A stretch of DNA of 64,000 bases from a virus, in IMG/VR virus record IMGVR_UViG_3300028563_000020, positions 1 through 64,000 of that record. One strand, given 5' to 3'. Both the position numbers and the translations under genes were made by a program. A model generated the notes under the pieces. It was not told the origin of the DNA. It worked only from the letters and a program-made list of their open reading frames with translations, and made no database searches. The stretch's first letter is position 1. Each line of letters opens with the position of its first letter. Of the stretch, positions 44,553 to 53,589 are shown piece by piece.

Positions 44553-45911
44553 ATGAACAAAAAGAAAATATTATTTTACTGTCAAGATGTCGCAGGAGTA
44601 GCTTATTTTAGAATCACAACCCCTATGGTTGAATTAGAAAGAAATCATAGTGATGAATTTCATTGCGATATTGAAAAAAGTTTAGATTTTAATGATCCTA
44701 ATCTTATTGAAAAATTAAAACAATATGATATTATTCATTATCATCGTCAACTGGCTCCAACAGTGCCACAAATGCTTAAAATAGCTAAAGAGCTTAAGGA
44801 AGCAGGTGTAGTATTAGTTGTTGATATTGATGATTACTGGCATTTGGATAAAAAGCATCCAATGTATGGTTTATCTATAGAACATAAAATGCATCAGGAA
44901 ATAACAGATAATCTTAAGATTGCTGATTATGTAACTACAACAACAGAATTATTTGCTGAAGAAATTAAGAAAATAACTGGTAAAGATAATGTAATTGTAT
45001 TATATAATTCTATTAATCCTGATTGGATGAAGCAATTTAGTGATAATAGAAAACCAGATCCTGATGGTTTAGTAAGAATATCTTACATGGGCGGATCTAG
45101 TCATTTAGGTGATTTACAGCAACTTGAAGGTGTTATTAATATGCTTGAGGCAGATGTTGAAACCAAAGGTAAGTATAAGATCAATCTTATTGGTTGGGAT
45201 TCTAATGGTACAACCCAGGAAGTTGTATTTAATCAAGAATTAATGAAAGATTTACAGAGTCGTAATCTTTGGGATCAAAAAATGATTGATTTTATTAATA
45301 AATGTAAGGGTGATATTGATAAGATTCCTATTATGCCTAGTGATCTTAAAACATTATATAAAGGAAAAATATTTACTGTTAATCAAAGACAAATTAAGGC
45401 TGATGAATCTGTTTATTATCAATATGAAAAAATATTAACCGATAATTATAAATTATTAAAGGATGATAATTATAAACGTTGGTTACAAAATTTTCAACGA
45501 TTAAATTATCCAGGTAAACAATATTTTTCAAGAATTTGGACACGTCCTGCCAATACTTATGCTGAAAGTCTTGATCAAACAGATATTGTTTTAGCTCCAT
45601 TGGACGACAATAAATTTAATCGAATGAAATCGAATCTCAAACAAACTGAGTGTTGGTCTAGGAAATTGCCAATAGTATGCAGTGACATGGCTCCATATAA
45701 TGTACACGGAAAAAACAATGAAAACTGTATATTAATTAAAACAGAAAAAAATACAAGAGATTGGAAAAATGCTTTAAAAAAATTAATTTTAGATCAAACA
45801 CTAAGAGATAGACTTGGTAATCAGTTATATGAAGATTTTAAAGAAAAGTATCATCTTACAAATGTTACTAAGAAAAGAGCAGAATTTTATAGTGAAATAA
45901 CGAATAAATAA
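44553..45911 (+). CDS. Glycosyltransferase, GT4-like
   Basis: A 452-residue GT-B type enzyme. The opening strand is KILFYCQDVAGVAYFR, followed by YDIIHYHRQ and LVVDIDDYWHL typical of the acceptor domain. The donor-domain half has RISYMGGSSHLGDLQQLEG, INLIGWD, LAPLDDNKFNRMKSNLKQTE and a closing helix. The segment with Lys and Glu near residues 370-380 fits the E-x7-E region of GT4 enzymes. Phages use such enzymes to sugar-modify DNA bases, virion proteins or host surfaces. It lies among virion-module genes, so virion or cell-surface decoration is the likelier use. Confidence 0.75.
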   Translation: MNKKKILFYCQDVAGVAYFRITTPMVELERNHSDEFHCDIEKSLDFNDPNLIEKLKQYDIIHYHRQLAPTVPQMLKIAKELKEAGVVLVVDIDDYWHLDKKHPMYGLSIEHKMHQEITDNLKIADYVTTTTELFAEEIKKITGKDNVIVLYNSINPDWMKQFSDNRKPDPDGLVRISYMGGSSHLGDLQQLEGVINMLEADVETKGKYKINLIGWDSNGTTQEVVFNQELMKDLQSRNLWDQKMIDFINKCKGDIDKIPIMPSDLKTLYKGKIFTVNQRQIKADESVYYQYEKILTDNYKLLKDDNYKRWLQNFQRLNYPGKQYFSRIWTRPANTYAESLDQTDIVLAPLDDNKFNRMKSNLKQTECWSRKLPIVCSDMAPYNVHGKNNENCILIKTEKNTRDWKNALKKLILDQTLRDRLGNQLYEDFKEKYHLTNVTKKRAEFYSEITNK

Positions 45912-45965
45912 TAATATGGTTTAAGGTTATTGCTTGAAAAATATACTTAAATTTCAGGTTATAAC

Positions 45966-45973
45966 TATTTATA
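45966..45973 (+). promoter_or_regulatory. Putative late promoter box TATTTATA
   Basis: In the context AAC-TATTTATA-AAAAA, 29 nt before the start at 46003. Confidence 0.5.
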
Positions 45974-46002
45974 AAAAATAATTAAAATTAATAAAATATA
46001 TA

Positions 46003-46887
46003 ATGAAAAAACTAATAAATAAGTTAATAAGATTTTTCAGTAATAAAATCTTTTTTATAAATAAAAATAATGATGATAATTTAAAAAGAATTGAGAAACT
46101 AGAAGCAGAACTCTTTAAATTAAAACAAGCATCATTTAATGATATTAACGTAAATATTTCAGATTTTTTAAAATCAAAAGAAAGTAGATACAATAATATG
46201 ATGAAAAATATTATTGATAGCTGTATTAAAATGAATAATCATTATAAAACACAAAGAAGTAATTCTTTAAATATTATAACAGAAAAAAACATATATAACG
46301 ATATTAAAAATTTAATCCATCAAATTAGCTGTAGTAATGATAATTATTCATTGTTTTTAATATATAGAGATATAGATAGTTTAATTTCTAATTATAATAA
46401 AGAATATAAAGAAATTTGCAGAGAATTAAAAGGTATTACTAATGAAATTAAATGTTTTAATAATGTTTTTAATAAAAATTTTAAATCATTTAAAAAACTT
46501 TTTAAATTGAATAAGAAATATGATATTAATAAACATCATAAAACAATTATTTCTATTATAAAAATAAATGAATTATGGGATAAAGAGAGAGTTTTTAATG
46601 CTAAAAAAAATAATTATCAATACATATTTGAAAATTTGGTTAATATAACAAACACTAAAAATTCAAGCAAATATGATGTTGCTATTGAACTTAAAAAAAT
46701 ATTTAATAAAGTAATGGGAAAAACATACATTCCAGACCATATGGTTGTTAAATTAGATTCTGTTAATGAAAATGATATTAATTCATTTGTTAAAGAGAAA
46801 ATAAATAATGATGAAACATGTATTAAAGGACTCTCACATGAATTATTAAAGAAAGAAATCGAAAAACGTAAAAATGAAATAGAATAA
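46003..46887 (+). CDS. Helical coiled-coil protein, unknown
   Basis: A 294-residue Lys/Asn/Ile-rich, mostly helical protein. After a basic start (KKLINKLIRFFSNKIFFINK) there is a coiled-coil-like stretch (LKRIEKLEAELFKLKQ) and several further helices. The C-terminal part contains VMGKTYIPDHMVVKLDS and ends in a charged helix. I do not recognise it. It is followed one base later by the next gene and has its own TATTTATA box, so both are likely late structural or assembly proteins. Confidence 0.5.
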   Translation: MKKLINKLIRFFSNKIFFINKNNDDNLKRIEKLEAELFKLKQASFNDINVNISDFLKSKESRYNNMMKNIIDSCIKMNNHYKTQRSNSLNIITEKNIYNDIKNLIHQISCSNDNYSLFLIYRDIDSLISNYNKEYKEICRELKGITNEIKCFNNVFNKNFKSFKKLFKLNKKYDINKHHKTIISIIKINELWDKERVFNAKKNNYQYIFENLVNITNTKNSSKYDVAIELKKIFNKVMGKTYIPDHMVVKLDSVNENDINSFVKEKINNDETCIKGLSHELLKKEIEKRKNEIE

Positions 46888-46888
46888 C

Positions 46889-47794
46889 ATGATAAAAATC
46901 CTTAAAAACCTTTACATCTGGCTTTATATCCGTATTCATAGTATATTTATGAATATTGGTATTATTTTATCTAGATCTGAAGATCAAGTATTCAGAGTTG
47001 ATCCAGATATTAGTGAAAAAAATAAAATGAATTATAATAAATCGCATAAGATTCCATTTATAAATCATATGCATCAAGGACAAAAAGATGAAAAGTATGC
47101 TAGAGATTATTATGAAATCCTAAAAAAAAGCGAAACTTTTTTGAGAAAATCTACGTCTAATCGCATTGCTCAAGTTGCTGATAGATTTTCAATGTCATTA
47201 GGTCAAGAAGATTTAAGCGGTATAAAACATGATCATTTTGGATTTTTTGACGAGAATCATAAGCACTATGGTAAAACATTAGAAGAAGTTTTACAATTAG
47301 AACTTGAAGAACGTAAACTTAAAGATGATAATAATCTTGAAGTATTATATGTATTCAATAATAAGCCTATTGATATTGGTTTAAGCAAAGCATGGCATGA
47401 TCATATTATAGAGACTGAGGAAGACAATTATATTGGGCTTACTGAAGCACAAAAAGCTCTTAAACGTAAATTCCCAATGATTGTTGAACGTGATGTTGAA
47501 ACTAGTAATAAAATTGAACAATTAACAGAAATTGTTTATGTTAAAAGACTTGATGATACAAATAGAATATTTGAATTTTTCATTCCTAAGAAATATAAAT
47601 TATATGAACAAGATGAAAACGATAGTATTATATTTAAACAAATAATAAATTTTAAAAGATTTTGGTTTATAGATGAATATGGTCAAAAAATAGGATTTAC
47701 TATAAATGAATATCAAAATCATATAGTTGATTTTAATGATCAATATGAAATATTAATATTTTCAGGTATTCAAATAATTGAAATGGGTAATTAA
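46889..47794 (+). CDS. Conserved large-phage protein, unknown function
   Basis: A 301-residue protein. An N-terminal hydrophobic helix (YIWLYIRIHSIFMNIGIIL) may be membrane-associated or a packing helix. The segment HKIPFINHMHQGQKDEKYAR followed by a helical DYYEILKKSETFLRK is distinctive, and I associate its pattern with structural proteins of T4-like phages, without a firm function. The rest is mixed alpha/beta. It is translationally close to the coiled-coil gene upstream (1-nt gap), suggesting that both act together in virion assembly. Confidence 0.5.
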   Translation: MIKILKNLYIWLYIRIHSIFMNIGIILSRSEDQVFRVDPDISEKNKMNYNKSHKIPFINHMHQGQKDEKYARDYYEILKKSETFLRKSTSNRIAQVADRFSMSLGQEDLSGIKHDHFGFFDENHKHYGKTLEEVLQLELEERKLKDDNNLEVLYVFNNKPIDIGLSKAWHDHIIETEEDNYIGLTEAQKALKRKFPMIVERDVETSNKIEQLTEIVYVKRLDDTNRIFEFFIPKKYKLYEQDENDSIIFKQIINFKRFWFIDEYGQKIGFTINEYQNHIVDFNDQYEILIFSGIQIIEMGN

Positions 47795-47951
47795 TAATTA
47801 AATCGTTTTTCGTCTATTAATCTAACGTTTATATCAAAATTAAATATATTATTTACATAATTCCCACCTATTTTTTTTCATATTTATATGATTTACAATT
47901 AATTATGAAATAAAACAATAAATTGATTTTTTTATGTTGGTGATTTTTTGG

Positions 47952-47959
47952 TATTTATA
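47952..47959 (+). promoter_or_regulatory. Putative late promoter box TATTTATA
   Basis: In the context TTGG-TATTTATA-TTAAA, 43 nt before the start at 48003. The 208-nt spacer 47795-48002 holds nothing else that I can identify. Confidence 0.45.
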
Positions 47960-48002
47960 TTAAAATAATAATAAATAATATAAAAACTAAAAAATTAAAA
48001 TT

Positions 48003-49283
48003 ATGGATCAATTTATTAGAATTGACTGGCAACCAAGTCCATCACCTATTTCTGGATATAATGTATATCGTGGTAATTCTGATGGCAACGTATCAAATAT
48101 TCCACTTAACAATTTTCCAATAACGGATACATTTTATGAGGATCATACAATATTTTCCGGTCAAATATATTCTTATGTGGTTACTGCTGTTTTTAATGGA
48201 GTAGAAAGTAGTAGTTCATTAGAAATATTTACTGAACCTATTGCATTTGTAAATTCACCGTCACCATTAAGTTTAAATGCATTTGCTGGATTTGGATTAT
48301 TGGCTGCTTCTACAATCACTAATGTTCCTGGAACTAATTCAAAAATTACTGGTGATGTTGGTGTATTTCCTGGATCATCTATTACAGGATTTGAATCTGT
48401 AAGAATTTCTGGTTCATTCCATTTAGCAGATTATGTAGCTGCCGCAGCACAAAATTCAATAACAACTGCTTTTACTTCAGGTATGAGTCTTTCTGGTGTA
48501 ACTATTCCAGCAGATTTAGGTGGATTAAGATTAACTCCAGGAGTTTACTCAAACACTACTTCAGTTGGAATTACAGGAACATTAATATTAGATGGTGAAG
48601 GTAACCCAAATTCAAGTTGGGTTTTCAAAGTAGGCACAACATTAATAACTGCGGCTGCAAATAGCCACGTTGTTTTAGTTGGTGGTGCTCAAGCAACTAA
48701 CATTACTTGGTTAGTTGGTTCATCAGCAACAATTGGTGTAGATACAAGTTTTGCTGGAAATATTATAGCACTTGCATCTATAACAGTTAATACTGGTGCT
48801 TGTGTTTCTGGTAGATTAGGTGCAAGAACAGGAGCAATCACATTAGATGATAATTCTATTATTATATATGGTTCTTGTTTCCAAGCATTACCACCATCAC
48901 CACCAAATGTGCCACCATCACCACCGCTTGCGCCAACAGGTGTTACAATTAATGATAGAAATGCTGATGGTATTAGTAATAACGCACCAATGTTGCCAAT
49001 AGTTTTCACAACAGAAATTACGAGTATTATATCTATTAGTGCTGTTGGTGGTGGTAATATAACATTTAATGGTTATGCACCAGTTATTTCTCGTGGTGTA
49101 GCATTTGCTACTTCGCCTAGTCCTACTGTATTAAGTACGAACGATGGTTCTGGCGATGGTGTTTTTGTTAGTTCTATTAATGGATTATTGCCAAGCACAA
49201 CGTATTATGTTAGAGCATATGCAATAAATTCTGCTGGAATAGCTTATGGTAATGAAGTAGTTTTCACAACATTACCAGCATAA
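48003..49283 (+). CDS. Ice-binding-like (DUF3494) adhesin with fibronectin-type modules
   Basis: A 426-residue protein. The N-terminal 78 residues are FN3-like (FIRIDWQPSPSPISGYNVYR, YSYVVTAVFNGVES). Residues about 90-290 match the ice-binding-like DUF3494 beta-solenoid: FAGFGLLAASTITNVPGTNS, ITGDVGVFPGSSITGF, LTPGVYSNTTSVGITG, WVFKVGTTLIT, ITWLVGSSATIGVDTSFAGN, ALASITVNTGACVSGR. A Pro-rich linker (PPSPPNVPPSPPLAP) leads to a second FN3-like domain ending in a YYVRAYAINSAGIAYG strand pair. No signal peptide is seen, so a virion-displayed role is likelier than secretion. DUF3494 proteins bind ice, but many members are general surface adhesins. Confidence 0.8.
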   Translation: MDQFIRIDWQPSPSPISGYNVYRGNSDGNVSNIPLNNFPITDTFYEDHTIFSGQIYSYVVTAVFNGVESSSSLEIFTEPIAFVNSPSPLSLNAFAGFGLLAASTITNVPGTNSKITGDVGVFPGSSITGFESVRISGSFHLADYVAAAAQNSITTAFTSGMSLSGVTIPADLGGLRLTPGVYSNTTSVGITGTLILDGEGNPNSSWVFKVGTTLITAAANSHVVLVGGAQATNITWLVGSSATIGVDTSFAGNIIALASITVNTGACVSGRLGARTGAITLDDNSIIIYGSCFQALPPSPPNVPPSPPLAPTGVTINDRNADGISNNAPMLPIVFTTEITSIISISAVGGGNITFNGYAPVISRGVAFATSPSPTVLSTNDGSGDGVFVSSINGLLPSTTYYVRAYAINSAGIAYGNEVVFTTLPA

Positions 49284-49289
49284 TAAATT

Positions 49290-49327
49290 ATAAATCATCA
49301 CGATTATTATTAATCGTGATGATTTAT
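49290..49327. terminator. Perfect inverted repeat, possible bidirectional terminator or RNA stem
   Basis: A 17-bp perfect stem, ATAAATCATCACGATTA (49290-49306) with its complement at 49311-49327 and a TTAT loop. It is followed by ATC and then A-rich, not T-rich, sequence, so it is a weaker terminator than others here. The next start is 38 nt downstream. Confidence 0.55.
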
Positions 49328-49364
49328 ATCAAAAAATAAAAATTATCTTTTAAAAAATAAAAAT

Positions 49365-50453
49365 ATGGTTTCAATTTTTAAGAAATTAAAAATAGCAAAT
49401 AATGCAACTGTAACAGCTACATTATTTAATAAATTAATGGACGCTTTTGATGGTGGCGTGGATGGTATTTTTTTTACCACGCCTATTCGTTATTCTACCA
49501 GTTATGGCATATCAGCCCAACCAGGAGGTGGCCAAACACATGCAACAAGATTGCTTACAGAAATAAATAATGTAGATATCGTTAGAACAAACGGAGATAG
49601 TGTAAAATTAATGTCAGCACTACAAGGATATTCTATTACAGTAAAAAATACTGGTCTAAATAATTTATCAGTTTATCCATATGAGTTAGATAGTATTGAT
49701 GATGAATTAGTTAATGTTCCAGTAACAATGTTGCCAGAAGAAACAAGAGTTTTTAAGGCTATTAGTGATTCTAGATGGGAAAGTATGCAAAACATTACCC
49801 CTGTTTCAAGTGGAAGTACATCATTAACTCCATCGGTATATAGTCTACAATCTGCCTCAAAATTTGCACTTCTTACACGTGGTACAATTACAATTAGTAA
49901 TCCAAAATTAATGATTCCTAAAGGAGATTCTGGTGAAACTACACTAACACCCACAAGTGGTATAACATTTATGAATGGTTCTAATAGGGGGTTAAGTATA
50001 ACTGCCTCAACTGCTTCAAATAATCTATATAATCAATTAGTTGTTTTAAGTGGCCATACTTTTGGTGCTGTAAATTTAGAAACTGTAAATGTTGGGTATG
50101 GTACTGGAAGATTTACATCAGGTGTTTATATTGGAACAACTGGTATAGTAACTGCTGCTTCACAAATAATTACATTAGTTGGAGATGGTGATTATGTATT
50201 CATAAGTCAAGGTGCAATGACATTAGGTGCAACAACAACAATATTACTGACTCATGGTGCTCAAGCAAATAGAGTATATTGGGTATCAGTTGGTGCTATT
50301 ACTACAGGGGCAGTTAATGTTCTTAAAGGAAACTTTATAACAACAGCAGCAATTAATATTGGTGCTACAAATGATATTGAAGGAAGACTTTTATCAACAT
50401 TGACAGCAGCTATTACGATAAATGGTACGGCTACTAATATTTATTTACCGTAA
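49365..50453 (+). CDS. Second ice-binding-like (DUF3494-type) structural protein
   Basis: A 362-residue protein. The first 150 residues are an unrelated beta-rich head (FFTTPIRYSTSYGIS, ITVKNTGLNNLSVYPYE). The last 190 residues follow the same solenoid order as the gene upstream: FALLTRGTITISNP, FTSGVYIGTTGIVTAASQII, YVFISQGAMTLGATT, VYWVSVGAITTGAVNVLKGN, ITTAAINIGATNDIEGRLLS, ITINGTATNIYLP. This is a divergent DUF3494-like unit. The head domain resembles collar- or fibre-attachment parts of phage proteins. The two genes probably act as a pair of surface-exposed virion adhesins. Confidence 0.65.
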   Translation: MVSIFKKLKIANNATVTATLFNKLMDAFDGGVDGIFFTTPIRYSTSYGISAQPGGGQTHATRLLTEINNVDIVRTNGDSVKLMSALQGYSITVKNTGLNNLSVYPYELDSIDDELVNVPVTMLPEETRVFKAISDSRWESMQNITPVSSGSTSLTPSVYSLQSASKFALLTRGTITISNPKLMIPKGDSGETTLTPTSGITFMNGSNRGLSITASTASNNLYNQLVVLSGHTFGAVNLETVNVGYGTGRFTSGVYIGTTGIVTAASQIITLVGDGDYVFISQGAMTLGATTTILLTHGAQANRVYWVSVGAITTGAVNVLKGNFITTAAINIGATNDIEGRLLSTLTAAITINGTATNIYLP

Positions 50454-50465
50454 TAATTCATTAAT

Positions 50466-50744
50466 ATGAAAAATACTAAACAATCATTAAAAATAAATGA
50501 AGAGAATGATATTACGCTTTGGTCTTATGATACAAAGCGTAATAAATTATTAATAGTTAATGATTCAATATTATTAATTAAAAAAATTAATGAGAATAAA
50601 CCTATAAATTTATATTTAGGAAAAAAGATGATAAATCTTCATAATGAATATAGATTTCCACTTGCTCAGCTTATGGATGCCACTCAAGAAAACATTAATA
50701 TTGCATATCAATTTTTGATTTTTTTATCTAAAATAAAAAAATAA
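50466..50744 (+). CDS. Unknown small protein
   Basis: A 92-residue protein, mixed charge, with the order SLKINEENDITLWSYDTKRN, KLLIVNDSILLIKKINEN, INLYLGKKMINLHN. The second half is helical (LAQLMDATQENINIAYQFLI). I do not recognise it. It lies 12 bases after the second ice-binding-like gene, probably in the same transcript, and ends just before a hairpin. Confidence 0.5.
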   Translation: MKNTKQSLKINEENDITLWSYDTKRNKLLIVNDSILLIKKINENKPINLYLGKKMINLHNEYRFPLAQLMDATQENINIAYQFLIFLSKIKK

Positions 50745-50767
50745 TTGATATTTATGAGCTTTTATTG

Positions 50768-50798
50768 ATATGGTATTAATTAATTATTAATACCATAT
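50768..50798 (+). terminator. Hairpin, possible terminator
   Basis: ATATGGTATTAA (50768-50779) pairs perfectly with TTAATACCATAT (50787-50798). The downstream sequence is ATTATATAAT, without a clean T run, so it may instead be an RNA-stability element. Confidence 0.5.
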
Positions 50799-50837
50799 AT
50801 TATATAATATAAAAACATATTTAAAATAAACAATATT

Positions 50838-52523
50838 ATGGATAATATAATTATTGATTATAAAAAACAACTTAATATTAGTCTATTTGCTAGTATAAAC
50901 GTAAGCGCATTACAATGTGTTACTACATGGATAACAATTGGTTCAACAGTACAGAATGTTGTTCGCACAACATTATCTGATAATATACCAAAGATAATTA
51001 TACCAACACCTGTCATAAATTTTAGTAGACAATTAAGTTATTTAAAAGTTAATAATTATGATAATGTTAGTGCAATAATTTTAATTAATATAGGTGATGT
51101 TGATATTACTAACTATAATATGAATATTATTAATGTTTTACTTTCACCTAAAGATATATTATTTTATAATGTTAAAGATGGTTTTTTTATTATAGATTCT
51201 AATGGTAAATCGAAAAATATTCAAAATAATGTCGAAATAATTTCTACATCAGTATATACTAGTGGTGCGACCAATAATTCATTAGATCATTATACTAAAT
51301 TAGAAACAAATTCATTAATTAATACTAAATTAGACAAAACAATATTTAATACTTTTACTGGAACAAGCACCAATACAAATATTAATAATAAGTTAGATAA
51401 AAGTATATTTAATACGTATAGTGCAAGTACTTTAACTAACATTAATAATAGATTATTAAAGACTGTATTTAATATTTTTACTGGAACAACTAATATTAAT
51501 AATAAATTAGATAAAAGTGTATTTAATTCTTTTACTGGAGTAACTAATTTTATAATTAATGGTATTGAACAAGATATAATTCATATTAGTGGAATTACTA
51601 GTACTAAATTAAACAAAACTGATTTTAATACTTTTACTGGAACGAGTAATACGTTAATTAATAACAAATTATCAACAAATACGTTTAATATATATAGTGC
51701 AAGTACTTTAACTAATATTAATAATAAATTAGATAAAAGTGTATTTAATTCTTTTACTGGAACAACACTACCTGCAAATTATTATAATAAAGCACAAATT
51801 AATGTTTATACTGGTGTAACCAATACTAATATTAATACTAGATTATCAACTAGTATATTCAATAGTTATAGTGCAAGTACTTTAACAAACATCAATAATA
51901 GATTATTAAAAACAACATTTAATACGTATAGTGGTGTAACTAATTCGCTAATTAGTACTAAATTAGATAAAAATATTTTTAATAGTTATAGTGGTATCAC
52001 ATTAACTAATATTAATTCCAGACTATTAAAAACTGATTTTAATATATATACTGGAACAACTAACAATATTTATGTAAAAGCAGCATACGGAGCTTTATAT
52101 GAAAGTACTTCGGGAGGAACTGTTGTATCAGTAAGTAATGCTGGATATACTGGTTGGATAACTGCTGTTTCTGTTAATCATTTATTAACTACATTTACAG
52201 ATAATGCAACTGCTGATAGAATAACCATTTCAAATGGAGGCTCTGGCACTTATCATATTGTTGCAGTCGTTTCTGCTAAATACTCAAGTGCTGTCCCAAT
52301 TTATCATATGAGTATTTTTAAAAATGATGCTCTATTAACATCTCTTCAAAGTTATGTGTCTCCAGCCAATGCAACAGATAGATATACTTTCACGGCTAAT
52401 TCTCAAGTGTCTGGAGTAGTTGCTGGTGATTTTTTTGATGTTAGATTTAATAGTAATAATGCAACGCCAAGAAATATAACTATATTTGACATAACATTTA
52501 ATATGAGTAGAATAAGTACCTAA
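50838..52523 (+). CDS. Tail fibre with tandem stalk repeats and C-terminal jelly-roll
   Basis: A 561-residue fibre. The N-terminal 140 residues are strand-rich. Residues about 150-420 are at least ten imperfect repeats of the form LDKSVFNSFTGTT..NINNK and LLKTTFNTYSGVTN, a heptad-like pattern typical of trimeric fibre stalks. The C-terminal 140 residues (GYTGWITAVSVNHLLTT, GTYHIVAVVSAKYSS, GDFFDVRFNSNNATPRN) look like a C1q/TNF-type jelly-roll knob. The repeats invite recombination and length variation. It likely contacts the host receptor. Confidence 0.7.
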   Translation: MDNIIIDYKKQLNISLFASINVSALQCVTTWITIGSTVQNVVRTTLSDNIPKIIIPTPVINFSRQLSYLKVNNYDNVSAIILINIGDVDITNYNMNIINVLLSPKDILFYNVKDGFFIIDSNGKSKNIQNNVEIISTSVYTSGATNNSLDHYTKLETNSLINTKLDKTIFNTFTGTSTNTNINNKLDKSIFNTYSASTLTNINNRLLKTVFNIFTGTTNINNKLDKSVFNSFTGVTNFIINGIEQDIIHISGITSTKLNKTDFNTFTGTSNTLINNKLSTNTFNIYSASTLTNINNKLDKSVFNSFTGTTLPANYYNKAQINVYTGVTNTNINTRLSTSIFNSYSASTLTNINNRLLKTTFNTYSGVTNSLISTKLDKNIFNSYSGITLTNINSRLLKTDFNIYTGTTNNIYVKAAYGALYESTSGGTVVSVSNAGYTGWITAVSVNHLLTTFTDNATADRITISNGGSGTYHIVAVVSAKYSSAVPIYHMSIFKNDALLTSLQSYVSPANATDRYTFTANSQVSGVVAGDFFDVRFNSNNATPRNITIFDITFNMSRIST

Positions 52524-52571
52524 AAATAAAATATATATTTAATAAATATATAGATAAAAAAGTTTCAGTGT

Positions 52572-53099
52572 ATGATATTGACAATAAAAAATATGAGAAG
52601 TAAATCAGCTATTATATATGTAAAAAATATTTTAAAAAAATTACATCTAAACTATATTACGGTTGAGCTTGGTAAAATTGAAATTGTCGAAGAATTAGAA
52701 TGTAAAATGTTAAATAAATTTAATACCCTTCTAAAATATGCTGAACTTGAATTAGTAGAAGATAAGGAAATAATTATAGTGGAACAAATAAAATTAATTA
52801 TATTTGAATTAATACAAATTAATAAATTACCAAATTATACTTTTTCTATTTTTATAAGCAAAAAATTAGGAAAAAAATATAGTTATTTGTCTAAAATATT
52901 TTCAAAACAATGTAATATTAATATTAAAGAATATATTAATCAAATAAAAGTAGCAAGAATAAAACAATATATTCAAGAAGACAAATTAACCATGTCTGAA
53001 ATTTCTAATAAAATGCATTTTAGTAGCCTATCTCATTTATCATATATGTTTAAAAAAGTAACTAATATGACACCTACACAATTTAAGAATAATATATAA
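52572..53099 (+). CDS. AraC-family transcriptional regulator
   Basis: A 175-residue protein. The C-terminal 85 residues are an AraC HTH pair (YSYLSKIFSKQCNINIKEYI, IKQYIQEDKLTMSEISNKMH, FSSLSHLSYMFKKVTNMTP). The N-terminal 80 residues (MILTIKNMRSKSAI, LHLNYITVELGKIEIVEEL, YAELELVEDKEIIIVEQIK) are the short domain I associate with a Bacteroidota group of AraC regulators. This suggests acquisition from the host lineage. It probably modifies host or phage transcription. The gene opens a segment of small unknown genes ahead of the CRISPR locus. Confidence 0.8.
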   Translation: MILTIKNMRSKSAIIYVKNILKKLHLNYITVELGKIEIVEELECKMLNKFNTLLKYAELELVEDKEIIIVEQIKLIIFELIQINKLPNYTFSIFISKKLGKKYSYLSKIFSKQCNINIKEYINQIKVARIKQYIQEDKLTMSEISNKMHFSSLSHLSYMFKKVTNMTPTQFKNNI

Positions 53100-53187
53100 G
53101 AATTGCTTATATATTTTATTTTTTCAATTTAATATAAAATTTTTTCATAATTAATAAATAATACTTGTTTAATTGAAAATTATTCGT

Positions 53188-53195
53188 TATGTTTG
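53188..53195 (+). promoter_or_regulatory. Host-like TAnnTTTG promoter (-7 box)
   Basis: TATGTTTG with TTG at 53165-53167, spacing 20 nt. It lies 15 nt before the ATG at 53211 and covers the alternative TTG start at 53193, so the ATG is the better start. Confidence 0.55.
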
Positions 53196-53210
53196 TACTT
53201 TATTAAAAGT

Positions 53211-53588
53211 ATGAAAAATAATAATTCAGTAATCATATCAACATTTTTAACAAATTTCATTGCTTATTGGGATTATAGAGGTATTTGTCATCAATCAAAT
53301 AGTCATTATTATGAAACTCAGTGGGAATGGAATCAAACATTGAGTACAAAAATCAATCAAATTTCTGCTAAAATATACGAAAAGTCTAGAAAATCTGGTA
53401 TTAAAACAATACAAGTTCCTAATAAATATAGAAGCTTATTAGAAAGTCTAGACTATTATTCTAATGGCAATAATGATCAAAATTTTGATGCTACTTTAAG
53501 TGGTAGATATAATATTAAATATGTTGATGATGGTAATGATATTATCATTGATAGTGTAGGTATATTAAAAATATTAGGCTTCGAATAA
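53211..53588 (+). CDS. Unknown protein, possibly structural
   Basis: A 125-residue protein from the ATG at 53211; the in-frame TTG at 53193 lies in the promoter box. It contains NFIAYWDYRGICHQSNSHYY, ETQWEWNQTLSTKI, IQVPNKYRSLLESLDYYSNG and a strand-rich end. I do not recognise it. Its stop overlaps no gene but sits one base before the next start, so it is probably co-translated with the 136-residue gene. Confidence 0.5.
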   Translation: MKNNNSVIISTFLTNFIAYWDYRGICHQSNSHYYETQWEWNQTLSTKINQISAKIYEKSRKSGIKTIQVPNKYRSLLESLDYYSNGNNDQNFDATLSGRYNIKYVDDGNDIIIDSVGILKILGFE

Positions 53589-53589
53589 C

